From positions 26,067,580 to 26,131,579 of the forward strand of contig CM052355.1 in NCBI GenBank assembly GCA_028551475.1: a DNA stretch of 64,000 nt. The letters run 5' to 3'. Shown in pieces: positions 48,787 through 59,255 of this stretch. Position 1 is the first letter of the stretch. Every line of letters begins with the position of its first letter. A program made the position numbers and the translations under genes. The notes below the pieces were generated by a model, which had not been told where the DNA came from, ran no database searches, and saw nothing but the letters and a program-made list of their open reading frames with translations. Source of the stretch: Casuarina equisetifolia (taxonomy: Eukaryota; Streptophyta; Magnoliopsida; Fagales; Casuarinaceae).

Positions 48787-48997
48787 ATGACACAGCTGTT
48801 CTACATTGTAATGCCGCCGAAATGGCTCTCGCCACGACCCACCTCTCTAAGACCCCTCTGCCAAGGCTTGTAATCATAACGTTGGATCAGGCCGAGCACG
48901 GACGGAGGCCCGTCAGGAACAAGACCGTGGCCAGACCACCTTGGTGGTGCTGATGTCCAGCATTTACAGCATAGTCTTCATTTTAGGAGTGGTGCAA
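48787..48997 (+). pseudogene. BAP31 exon 1 relic, inverted
   Basis: The plus strand keeps AEMALATTHLSKTPLPRLVI and ITLDQAEHGRRPV, then in another frame TLVVLMSSIYSI. These match AEMALIMTLLFKTPLRKLVI, ITLDRVKRGRGPV and VLVVLMSSIYSM of BAP31. It has at least two frame changes and stops after the second hydrophobic segment. It lies head-to-head with BAP31 copy 1. The rest of such a gene, from NPTEQVLFSKHML on, is found at 56092. Confidence 0.85.
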
Positions 48998-51240
48998 ATT
49001 CCTTAAAACGATTGAAATTTATGGACAACCTAACATGATATTACTATTTGTGATAATGTATGACTTATATTTTGTGCACATGTTAGAAATTAAAAAGAAT
49101 CAATATCATCAAACATAAACATCATTGTTTGAGAGAGAAATTTCATAATTGAATGCACGTTCTTTTAATTAGGTGATTATTTTTTTTTATCTCAAATACC
49201 ATATAAAATTAAACTATTCATATTCTTTACCTTTCAAAATACTTATTACTTTTTTTGCATTTTTTTCTCACATATTTCTTGGTTGCAAAATTTTATATTG
49301 AAAAATAGCAACATTAGTTGAAATATCAAAGAAACAAGTAACAACTTATTGAAAAAATTGGGGTTTTGCAATTTTGCTATAATTCAAGAGTTTAGTGGCA
49401 AGTATACCTTGTCTTGTCTTCTTTCCTATTTTTAGAAAATTGTATTTCACCTATATTTCCATGTTTTTGTTTATCTAACTAGAGATATTTGGCAAAGTTC
49501 AATTTAGTGTAAAACCGCAAAAAAAAAAAAAAAAAGCATAGAAACATATCTTGGAGATCGCGGCCAAGAGAGGAAGCGTGCGTGTGACCGGTGGAGAAGG
49601 CTTCACTGCCTCGTGGCTCATCAAGCTTTCTCCTTTCCACGAACTATTTCGCCTTTGCGTTATACACCTGGTACTTCTCCTTCTTTCTTTCGTTCTTTTT
49701 TGTTTGTTTTACGATCTATCATATATTTTGTATTTGATGCTTTTTATATGACATCTTAAAAGATCTTTTTTTCACCAATTTTACCATGAAAATTACCGTT
49801 CTTTGCATTAAGAGCTTCTAAGGTTTTGGTTAAACAGTACTTATCATTTTACCTTCAAACTTTATGAAAATTATTCATCTTTTTCATCATTACTATCTTC
49901 ATTTTTTTCTCTCCTATTTTTCGCTTATTAGATCTCTAATGCAGAATTAGCAAAATCACCAACGTTAGAGCACCAGCTTTTGTGGGGACGGACTTCGCCA
50001 CCTATACTTGGTGGGCCAAGGCCACTTTATTTCAAATGAAAAAAGTAAGATGGACCTAATTGGTTGTCATGGACTGTATCGTTTGGTTTTGTCCTTGAAA
50101 GTAGATAACTTTATATTCAACTTGAGTCAAGGAAATATAAGGGACCAATCAAAAAGCCGAAAAGACAAGAGAAGGAATACTTGGATAACCCTTTCAATCA
50201 ACACAAAGCTTCACACTTACATTCAAACTAAGCAGTTATATATTTTTTATTTTTTATTTTTTATTTTTTATGTGTGCATCAATAAATTTTATTTGAATAA
50301 ATTTGTAACTTCTTGCTACATTTTGGATCTTGATTTTTCAAATTTTGTTTCAAAGAAAAAAAAATTTCTTATTGGTCAATTGAACTTAATGGATATTTAG
50401 TTGTCATAAATTTGAATATTGATTAATCTAGAAGATATTATTATTCTTAAATTCAAGCATCTCCAGATTATAAAAGATTGTCATGCTTTTAGGTTAAAAG
50501 TTACATAATTAAATTGTGAACTTGGAAAATAAGAAGCAATTTAGAAATTACTAATGCATAGTCTAACTAATAAGTATAGCTTGAATCATCTTGATTTTTT
50601 ACTTCAATTTAATGTTACCTATTTGATATTTGTACTCCATGTTACTAAGACTATGAAATATGAGGCAAATGGTTAAAGCCTTCATTTAAGGAGCTCCATT
50701 CTTCATCTAAATTCATCCCTTGACTGTTTTATTTTTAACCTTTTAATTTGTTGGTGATTTTAAAAGCTAAGAATAGTTTATTATCCCATCCACATTTTAT
50801 ACACTAGAAACTAAAACTGAAATCCAACAATTATATTCACATACTTTCACTAAAATGAACCATCATATATTTCTTTATTAGCAAAACTTACATTTCAAAG
50901 AATGATTGAAAAGATTTACATTTCACCATACCAAATGTTGTACATCATGCAAAATGCAACTGCGATACAAGTTATGAATAAAAGAATGAAGACAAACACA
51001 AAAAAACCTTTGCCCCATAGCCTATACATCAAAAGACATCATGCAACATGCAAATGAGATACACGTTATGAATAAAAGAATGAGGACGACCACACAAAAA
51101 AAAAAAAAAACCTTTGACCCATAGCCTATACGTCAAATGCCATCATGCAACATGCAACATGCAACAGAGATACAAGTTATGAATAAAAGAATGAGGACAA
51201 ACACATAAACCTTTGCCCACAACCTATACATCCAACCTAT
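48998..51240. other. AT-rich DNA with one unrecognised exon-like stretch
   Basis: 49000-49440 matches 63570-64000. 49551-49670 is GC-rich and reads AAKRGSVRVTGGEGFTASWL with a GTACTT donor-like site at ~49671; I do not recognise it. 49975-50030 is another short GC-rich island. The rest holds poly-A/T and simple repeats such as (TATTTTTT)n at 50240. Confidence 0.35.
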
Positions 51241-51250
51241 ACATCAAAAG
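50943..51250. repeat. ~100-bp tandem repeat, three copies, downstream of CDC20
   Basis: CATCATGCAA(A/C)ATGCAA followed by GTTATGAATAAAAGAATGA and CCTTTG(C/A)CCCATAGCCTATAC recurs at about 50943, 51037 and 51141. Confidence 0.8.
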
Positions 51251-51373
51251 ACTCTATCCATTCACACTACACTACTACCTACACTAGACATTGTCCTGTA
51301 ACCACGCTGCCTCGTCTTCACAAAACGCCCGTGCTCCAAAAGTCAAAAATACTTGACCACTTCCCATGAAGAT

Positions 51374-54300
51374 TTATCGGATGCGACTCACATGAGGAAA
51401 AGGCTCTCGATATGCTTTAGCTCTACGTTTGGTCACCCCAGGGGTGCCAAACACATTCCACAACTTAGACATTCATCTCCCGCTGCAGATGCCACGGTGC
51501 AACCATCCGGGCTCTGACAATGAATCAAAAAAGTTAGAAACACACCCATAACATGAATACCCACAAACACGCACTTGTAAGAATTAATCACAAGATGAAA
51601 TTCATAATCCAATCCAGTACCTGTGCCATGTGAAGGACTCTAGAGCTGTGACCAGAAAGCTCCACCATCTTCTCCATACAAGGATAATTCCAGAGAGTGA
51701 GCTGATGGCGACTAGAGCCATGAGAACTCAGAAATTCTCGCTCATTCACGCTCCATAGCAGAGAACCCACTTCTGATCCAGTATCAATTGAGCTCAAGCA
51801 ACGTTCAGAGTGGGAGTTCCAAAACTTGATACGTTCATCACCAGCACCCCCAACAGAGGCTAGCAAACTGCTTTCAAACGGACACCAAGCCAGGGCCCTA
51901 ACTGTACCTGTGTGTTCCACAAGCTTGTGAAGCCATCGTCTTCCTCCACCAGAAGATGCCAAGGACCGGTCCCATATATAGACCACATTGTCGTCTCCTC
52001 CACTAGCCAATTGTTGGTGTGATTCAGACCACTTTAATCCGCAAACCTACTTTCGGTGTCCCACATAAGTAGCTACAATAGGAGATCTCATCCTTACATC
52101 TCTATTTCTAATCTTACCATCCATTCCTCCAGATGTAAGGATGTTATTGTTCCAGGCAAGCGAACCAACTCGTTGTCTATGACCTCTTTTCAAAGTTCGT
52201 ATCTGCATTTACAAAATCAAAATAATTGATCAAAATCCATAGGACCATCTTCCTCGTCAACAGTGCCAAGTTCTACGACAGAATCCTTTGAGGCATCCCA
52301 CAGATATGCAGTATTTCCAAGCGCAATTGCAAGGACATTGCTGCTGGCCCAATCAAGTAAATTCAAGTTGAAGTCGTCCACCATCTCAGCAGCTTCTAAT
52401 GTCCTCTCTGGCTTCTGTCCAATTAGATTTTGAATGTTAGTGCACAAATTGATTTGGCAAACAAACAAATACGCAAGAAGAGAGCAGCTATATTATGGTT
52501 TTTCACATGCAATTCTAGACTATGTATCAAGTCATTTAGCTAATATCCAATGAGTTTATTTGGAAATTCAACAGAAAAGTAATTGAATAACATTCATGAT
52601 TAGAATGGCTCAAGAAAATAGAAACCCTAAAGTTACCTAACATGCAAAAATAATTTAAAGTTTGTTGAACCCATATGCTTTCACCTAAGTTGAAATGTTT
52701 TTCACATTATAATCCATACATTTGGTCTAATATCACTTCAAATCCAAATCTAATGGCTAGCGTTGAGCAACTATACCCGAGGAATGTATCGCAAAGGCTT
52801 GGGCTTCGGCATGGGCGGTGATGAAAGCAAGTCTTGTGGAAATGGACTCATTCGTTCGGGGGTCTTGTCCTTAAATGCAAATATCCTTCGATTCATGTCA
52901 CAAGCCTCCGCAAGTTTCTTCCTATAGGCCTGTCGAGTGGGTGAGAGATCACTGGTGTTTTCTTTGGCTTACCTCCACCCTTGAGTGAGCACGGATTTTG
53001 CAAAATCAAACTCCGTAGCTGTGCAGTTTGGAATGAACCTATCCAACTGTCAACAACAAACCAATTAGGATCAGAAACCTAACAAAAATTTAATTCAAAA
53101 ACAAGGAGAAATGATAAGAGTTGTTATTCAACTTTTTATGCTTTAAAGTAACCCAGAATCCCCAAATTCATTCACAAAACCAAACCCTAAACCAGAATTC
53201 TATTTCAGGGTTTACGATTTGAAACACTAAATCAGTTTTCTGAACAACCATTTCTAACCCCAAATCTACCAAATTCTTAGTCTTAGGTATAGTCAACCTA
53301 ACTACAAAACAAAATAACAAAACACTACAATCCAAAGTAAGAAGACATAATCTTCACCCGAGACATAAGACACAATACTCACCAGATACACAAAATATAC
53401 ATAGCATTCATACTCAACCAGAGAACAAATCTATTCTGATCACAATCTGATTATTTCAAACCCACAAAAATCCAGACAGATGAGATTTACTAATATGAAG
53501 TTATTCACAAAACCAAACCCTAAACAAGAATTCTTTTTTTTTTTTCCCTCCAAAAAGCCATTAATCTCATTACCAAAATAGTGCACTAGGTACAAGTCAT
53601 AAGTATGGAGCCCTAGTAGTCCATAACTGCCAGGTTCCCAGCGTTTGGTATAGTCAGTCTAACTACAAAACAAAATAACAAAACAGTACAATCCAAATCT
53701 ATTCTGATTACCATTTCAAACCCACAGAAATCCGGACAGATGAGATTCACCAACATTAAGCTATTCACAAAACCAAACCCTAAACCAGAATTCTTTTTCT
53801 TTTTTTTTTCCAAAAGTAATTAATCTCATTACCAAAATAGTGCACTAGGTACAGGTCACAAGTATGGAGCCCTAGTGATCCATACCTGCTGGATTCTTAG
53901 TGTTAGGTATAGTCAACCTAACTACATAACAAAATAACAAAACACTACAATCCGAAACAAGAAGACGTAATGTTGACAAGAGACATAAGACACAATATTC
54001 ACCAGATAGACGAAATATACCTCGCATTCATGCTCAACCAGAGAACAAATCTATTCTGATTACGATCTGATTACCATTTCGAAACCAAAAAAATCCAGAC
54101 AGATGAGATTTACCAACATGACGTTATTCAGAAAACCAAACCCTAAACCAGAATTATATTTCAGGGTTTACGATTTGAAACACTCAATCAGTTTTCCGAA
54201 CAACCATTTCTAACCCCAAATCTACCATATTCTTAGTGTTAGGTATAGTCAACCTAACTACAAAACAACATAATATAACACTACAATCCGAAACAAGAAG

Positions 54301-54721
54301 ACGTAATGTTGACACGAGACATAAGACACAATATTCACCAGACAGACGAAATATACCTCGCATGCATGCTCAACCAGAGAACAAATCTATTCTGAATACG
54401 ATCTGATTACCATTTCAAAACCAAAAAAAATCCAGACAGATGAGATTTACCAACATGACGTTATTCAGAAAACCAAACCCAAAACCAGAATTCTAGTTTA
54501 GGGTTTACGATTTAACTCTATTCTTGGGTTTACAATTTGAAACCCTAAACTCTATTTTCTGAACAAAATACCACTTCAAACACACAAAAATTCACAAACA
54601 AGGGTACAACACTGAGGAATGAAAAACCCATAGAGTTTCTTACATTTTCATCGAAGTAGGAACCCGCATATGTCTCACGCGGCCACCGGGAAGTGGTCCG
54701 CTCAGATTGCGGCATCCACAT
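51374..54721 (-). pseudogene. CDC20-like: CDC20 (APC/C activator) pseudogene, five exons kept
   Basis: CDC20 recruits substrates to the anaphase-promoting complex through a C-terminal WD40 propeller. Exons by splice sites and homology: 54644-54721, 52777-53046, 52236-52414 (3' cut), 51621-52202, 51374-51513. Kept: a degenerate C-box LDRFIPNC, EAYRK-like [127 protein letters not shown], and the IR tail (VSRIR). Broken: TAA at 52969-52971, TAG at 52047-52049 (GHRK-stop-VCGLKW), a one-base loss in exon 5 near 51465 (140 nt long), and a deletion between exons 3 and 4 that leaves 33 bp and removes the SVNWAPDG...VQLWD blade. Introns are present, so it is a duplicated copy rather than a retrocopy. 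Confidence 0.93.
53145..54540. repeat. ~340-bp tandem repeat in CDC20 intron 1
   Basis: AAAACCAAACCCTAAACCAGAATTC or a variant recurs near 53168, 53505, 53768, 54133 and 54470, with GGTATAGTCAACCTAACTAC and CAGACAGATGAGATT(T/C)AC between. Some units have an added T-rich stretch and lack others, so spacing varies from about 263 to 365. The AAACCCTAA words equal a plant telo-box, but here they belong to the repeat. Confidence 0.8.
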
Positions 54722-56091
54722 TGCCTGGATGGGACTAAGCAGCTTGTAAATCGGAGAAACCGAGGTCCGAGTGGACGTCGGAGAGAGCGAGCAAGAGAAA
54801 AAGCGAGGTTCTAGAGGACGTCGGAGAGATCGAGCAAGAGAAAAAGCGACGTCGGAGTGTACGCCGTAGAGAGCAAGCAAGAGAGACAGAGAGAGAGAGT
54901 AACAGAGTAACAGAGAGACAGAAAGCGCGTGAGGATTTTCGGGTTTCTGGATGATTTAGAGGCTTTGGCCGTTTATTTTTCTGACGATCGTGTCCCTGTT
55001 GAGATTCCGTATTGACAACGATTACCCCTAAACTTTTTCTTCCATTTTTTTATTTTTGGCTCTTCTCTTTTTTTATTTTTTCCATAAAAAAATTAGTAGC
55101 AGTTAAACCCCTTTTTTTATGACGCAAGAACAATTATCAACCATTCAGTCATAAAATTTTTCATACTCGTTTAGATTGTCACACTAATTCTTTCTTTAAC
55201 TTACATTTAGGCATTAAAAAGAACTGTTCTAATAACAAAATATGCATATTGCTTTTTTTCACTGATTCTAACTAACGAAACTTTTGAATAATTGTAAATA
55301 TTATAAAATTTAATATAATAAATTAAAAATTAAAAATAAATAAACAAACATAATATAAATTAAATAAGATATAAGACTTAATATTGTCCTACTCTTATAT
55401 TATGTAAAGACTAAGGGCAATCTTTAAGCTAAAAATAAAATCAACATTTTTTTTAATCATATGTATCATAACCAAAATGAAAAAAAAAAAATCAACACAA
55501 AAGAGATCATGAGTAATCATTAGTAGTGAATTAGTGATGACCCAAAGTTCTGTATTTACAAATCAAACATATAATGTTATTGAATTTAGTATTTTTTTCT
55601 CATCAGATGTGTCATAAAAAAAATTTAATACAAAAGAAGCCATAAGTAATTATTAGTAGTGAATTGATGATGACCAACATTTTTGTATTTATAAATCTAA
55701 TTGCTTTATGTGTTTATTCATTTGATCTTGTTTCTACTTTTCATCTCACGTAAATTTATCTCTTAAAAATAAATAAGTTCTTGTCATCATATTGGATACA
55801 ACAAATCAAAGAAAATTATTTGTATAAATAAAAATAAAATTTACTAAACATATTGTAATCTTTGTTACTGTTTTGATGTATCCTTAAAATCTTATATTGA
55901 GCATATATCCTCTTTGCATATAATGAAATCCAGTGTAATATCAAAGAATGAAATGATATGTTGTAATGGATGATTAAAATAACTAAAAAAATAAACTTGG
56001 TTACAAAAATTTTTTAAATATCATTTTTACTTTACATTTATTGTATATGAAGTGAGTGAGACAGAGCAAATTTAGAATAACATAACTAACA
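54722..56091. other. CDC20 5' flank, then AT-rich intergenic DNA
   Basis: 54760-54960 has GA-rich runs and a locally repeated GACGTCGGAGAGA(G/T)CGAGCAAGAGA phrase (near 54774 and 54819), probably the former CDC20 5' UTR and promoter. 54970-56090 has no gene; ATGAGTAATCATTAGTAGTGAATT occurs twice (about 55510 and 55640). Confidence 0.4.
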
Positions 56092-57130
56092 CCCGAACGG
56101 ATCGACGCCGGCCTGATCAATCCCACAGAACAGGTCCTTTTTTCCAAGCACATGCTCCGGGGTAATTTGCCACAGTTGATTTGTTAGTTGCTTTATCGCT
56201 ATACCTGGAGAAGATCAATGTGTGTGTCAATTTTTAATTCACGTTTCGGTGCTACTTCTGTTGATTTTGCTGATCTCATCATTGGAAATTATTTTGCTAG
56301 GTTTTACGGTCCAAAATACTTAGTGCCAAATTCTTAAGTCACATCTTACGAGTGATTTGTTCATTAAAAATTATGCAGTTTTTCCCTCTTCAGCAAACAT
56401 GTGATAATTCTGGGCTCTTGGATTAGACTTGAGGTTTTTTGAAAAATGACTATACAAGAAATTAAAAATGCTCATAATATTTGCAAGAGAACTGCTATCA
56501 TCAAAATTGCTTGACAGTTTTTTTTTTCGTATCATGCACTAGAAAAGGAACACTAATGAAGAAAAGAAGACAAAAAATGTTTTCATTACCCTAGAAAGGA
56601 CCAATGAACATTTCAAGCTAATTGCCTTTCGTCTTGAATATGACAAAAAAATGTTTTCATTCCACTAGAAAAGGAACACTAATGAAGAAAAGAAGACAAA
56701 AAAATGTTTTCTGAAGTTATAAAAAATCATGCACATTTAAGGTTGTGAGAGAATGAGCTCTCTACACTGTATTTGTTTACTTTTTATTAGTTTTTTTTTT
56801 TTTGAGAAATGGGTACAATACTTTTGTCATTTATATTAATAGCATAAATTAGCTTGAATGTTACATATCTAGAAAAATATATAGGGCAAAGTGTAACGCC
56901 TAACTCACAAAACATAAGTCTAATAGGTGAGTGAAAAAATTTTAAAAAATAAAAACATAATAGACTAACATAGACACATAATCTTTAGTAGAAAATAAGA
57001 CTAACGTTTCATTAGTTGTTTTCAAGTAGCAGATTCTATTATCTCTTATCTATTTTAATTCATAATCTTGGACTTGGTTTGTCCATTTTTCCCATCTAGC
57101 TGATTGGTACCCCCCTTACCTACTTGCGTT
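56092..57130 (+). pseudogene. BAP31 relic: end of exon 1 and part of the intron
   Basis: The plus strand reads ERIDAGLINPTEQVLFSKHM followed by LRG and a GTAATTT splice-donor remnant, matching TIEDGAVNPTDQVLMSKHML and the BAP31 donor. Intron sequence follows: 56600-56700 (CTTGAATATGAC, AGAAAAGGAACACTAATGAAG) matches the BAP31 intron near 45740-45830 read in reverse, and 57050-57110 (CATAATCTTGGACTTGG) matches 45540-45600. No exon 2 was found before 58005. It continues, in kind and orientation, the relic cut off at 48997. Confidence 0.85.
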
Positions 57131-58004
57131 CCCGCATTGCGCCCGTACAATTTAATATGGCCAAATGTAGAATCATATTTGAACATGTCACAAAAAAATC
57201 ATGAGCATTATGAACTTTTTTGGTCTCTGTATTTTGAAGGTTGCTAAGAACCATCCCTAATTAAAGCCTCAACTGCTATCTTTTATGGCGTGTCTTCCAA
57301 CAATGTCTACTAAGATAATAAGCTTATCCATGTCTTTGGGCTAACTAACCAGAAATGCATCTTTAATGGCTGCCCTGTTTTTGGTATAATTTAGTATTTT
57401 GGGCACGACATTTCTCCTTTTTTTTTTCATCAAAAAAAGAGTTATTTGGGTAGTTTTTTTTTTTTTTTCATATACGTTATCTTTTTGATAATTTAACCGA
57501 TGAGGACATTAGAGAAACACTTAATAGGTGTCATTTTTTAATAGGTAAACATTGTTTACTATGTATTTAATGTGCTTCAAAATATGAAAATTGACATAAT
57601 GCACACATCGGATTCGATCACATGTCACTTACATGATTGATATGGATTCCCTTCTAAAACAATGACCCGTTTTATAAGCTCTAATGGGTGAATTCTTAAA
57701 TAACAAGAGCCAAAGACGTAAGAACCTTGAAGCATGAGTCACCCACGATTTGAAAAGTCAAGCATGCCTTCCTAGGGTCAAATACTCACGCGGATGCTTC
57801 TGGGATAATGCCACGCTCTATTCCACGAGTACCGTAAAACATTCACCCACTTGCCCAATTTCTTAAATTCTCAAATATTAGTTATTATAATGCTGCCTTT
57901 TATCTTTCAATAATCGCACCTCTTTTAATTGTTTGGCTTAGGGTTCTACCGTTTAATGTCTTAGGGTTCTTAGTTTTATATGGGCCCTGCCCTATTAATT
58001 TAGC
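57131..58004. other. Intergenic, nothing recognised
   Basis: No coding motifs. Poly-T tracts lie near 57415-57470. 57670-57850 is somewhat GC-richer (CACCCACGATTTG) without an open frame. Confidence 0.4.
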
Positions 58005-58034
58005 AAGCTTACTACGCTTGGTTTAAGAGCTTAT

Positions 58035-58380
58035 GTTGACAGTGTACATGAAAGGAAGTTCTAATCAATCATCTAGAAAGGAGCTTAGCTTAAAGTAGAA
58101 TGTTGACAAGTTTGCAAAACAAGGAAGTTCTAGTCAATCTGTTGCAAAGGAGCTTGCTTAAGGATGCATGTCAATATGTGTGCAAAGAAGGAAGTTCTAG
58201 TCAATCGTCTATAAAGGAGCTTGGCTTAAAGGTGCATGTCAACAAGTGTATAATAAAAGGGAGTACAAGCACTCTCTTGGAAAGGTACAAGAACCCTTCA
58301 ACTAATAATGAAGCCAACTTAATTGCTGTGAAAATAGAGTAACAAACTTTGCAAACAGAGCAACAAAGATCATTTTACAC
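58035..58380 (+). repeat. Copia B LTR, duplication copy 2
   Basis: Three ~68-bp sub-repeats start at about 58035, 58101 and 58169, then the LTR body with GGGAGTACAAGCACTCTC. The end (ATTAGTTAGTTTTAC...AAATACTC) is missing compared with copy 1. Confidence 0.7.
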
Positions 58381-58605
58381 TTGCATTTTTTTCATTGTTT
58401 GCCTCTAGATCCTCTCTTCTTCACTCAATTCACCTATGCACAGAAGCAAATCCTTGAGCATGAAATCAATAGGTTCACCCAACATATGTGGTGTGACATC
58501 GGGCGCACCCAGAGCAGTCAAGCCACTTTTGCTGGCCACATTCACATCTCATTGTTGCTGGCAACCATCACGACCAAATAGCAGTTTCTCAGTCAACAAC
58601 ACAAA
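58381..58605 (-). pseudogene. Ankyrin gene relic, last repeat only
   Basis: The minus strand matches 41480-41704 of copy 1, with DVNVASK-GLTAL and KDLLLCIGELSEEERI. The earlier ankyrin exon is gone because the copy 2 deletion removed it. Confidence 0.7.
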
Positions 58606-59255
58606 TCATTTATAGAGAAAGATTAGATTGTATAATAAAGCATGAATAGGACTTTGTTCTTTTTTATAACTATTTTTTTAAAGTAATTTACATAAACGAA
58701 CAAAACACAAAAGGAAGGCCGCCCAGAGGCAGCAACAAAACAAACCTGCATACTACCATCAGCAGCAATCACACCTAAGGAGAGAGCACAAAAAACGGAA
58801 GCCTGCAAAAAATAACCTCACTAGATATATTGCACTTAGAAGTTGGCCTCCAACTGAGGCCCACGTTTCATTATGTACTTATTATTATTATTTTTATACT
58901 ATCTTGGCTTGTACATGGTGAATGCTTTTGGATTATTGTACGTTACATTTTGGTACAGCATAGAGGCCTTAGGGCATCCCAATGTTGTGCCCCTTTCCTT
59001 CGATTTTCCAGATGCTTGCCTTCGGCCTGCATTGATTTCCGTTTTTCACAGCAGTTTTCAAGATAAGACCTAGCAAGAAGAAAGGCAGACCATTTTTGAC
59101 TAGGTAAACTTCATAGGAGCTAATCAATCATCCATACTGATAACTAGTGTCAAAGAAGTTAAATTCGATCCTAATTTTTTAACAAAACAGCCAAACATGC
59201 ATCAGCAATAACCTACTGTTATATATCATAATCTAAAGTTCCAGTTGTATCAGAG
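58606..59255. other. Former ankyrin intron and BAP31 downstream DNA
   Basis: It matches 41705-42380 of copy 1 closely (GGAAGGCCGCCCA, TAGAAGTTGGCCTCCAAC). Its two plus-strand frames near 58830-59073 are also open in part in copy 1, with no recognised motif. Confidence 0.5.

Larger units (their letters stand above)
40985..49440. repeat. Segmental duplication, copy 1
   Basis: This block matches 58005-64000 in the same order: Copia B LTR, ankyrin last exon, BAP31 exon 2, intron and exon 1, a non-coding stretch with ACAAGGGATGCAAGGCGCAA, and an inverted BAP31 relic. Differences include ~2.2 kb present only here (about 42390-44555), a different segment at ~46930-47520, and an inverted ~225-bp segment. 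The other copy runs off the window, so the true right end is unknown. Confidence 0.9.

Noticed and set aside
53168-54480. AAACCCTAA words as interstitial telomere DNA
   Set aside because: They occur once per repeat unit and not as consecutive TTTAGGG arrays.
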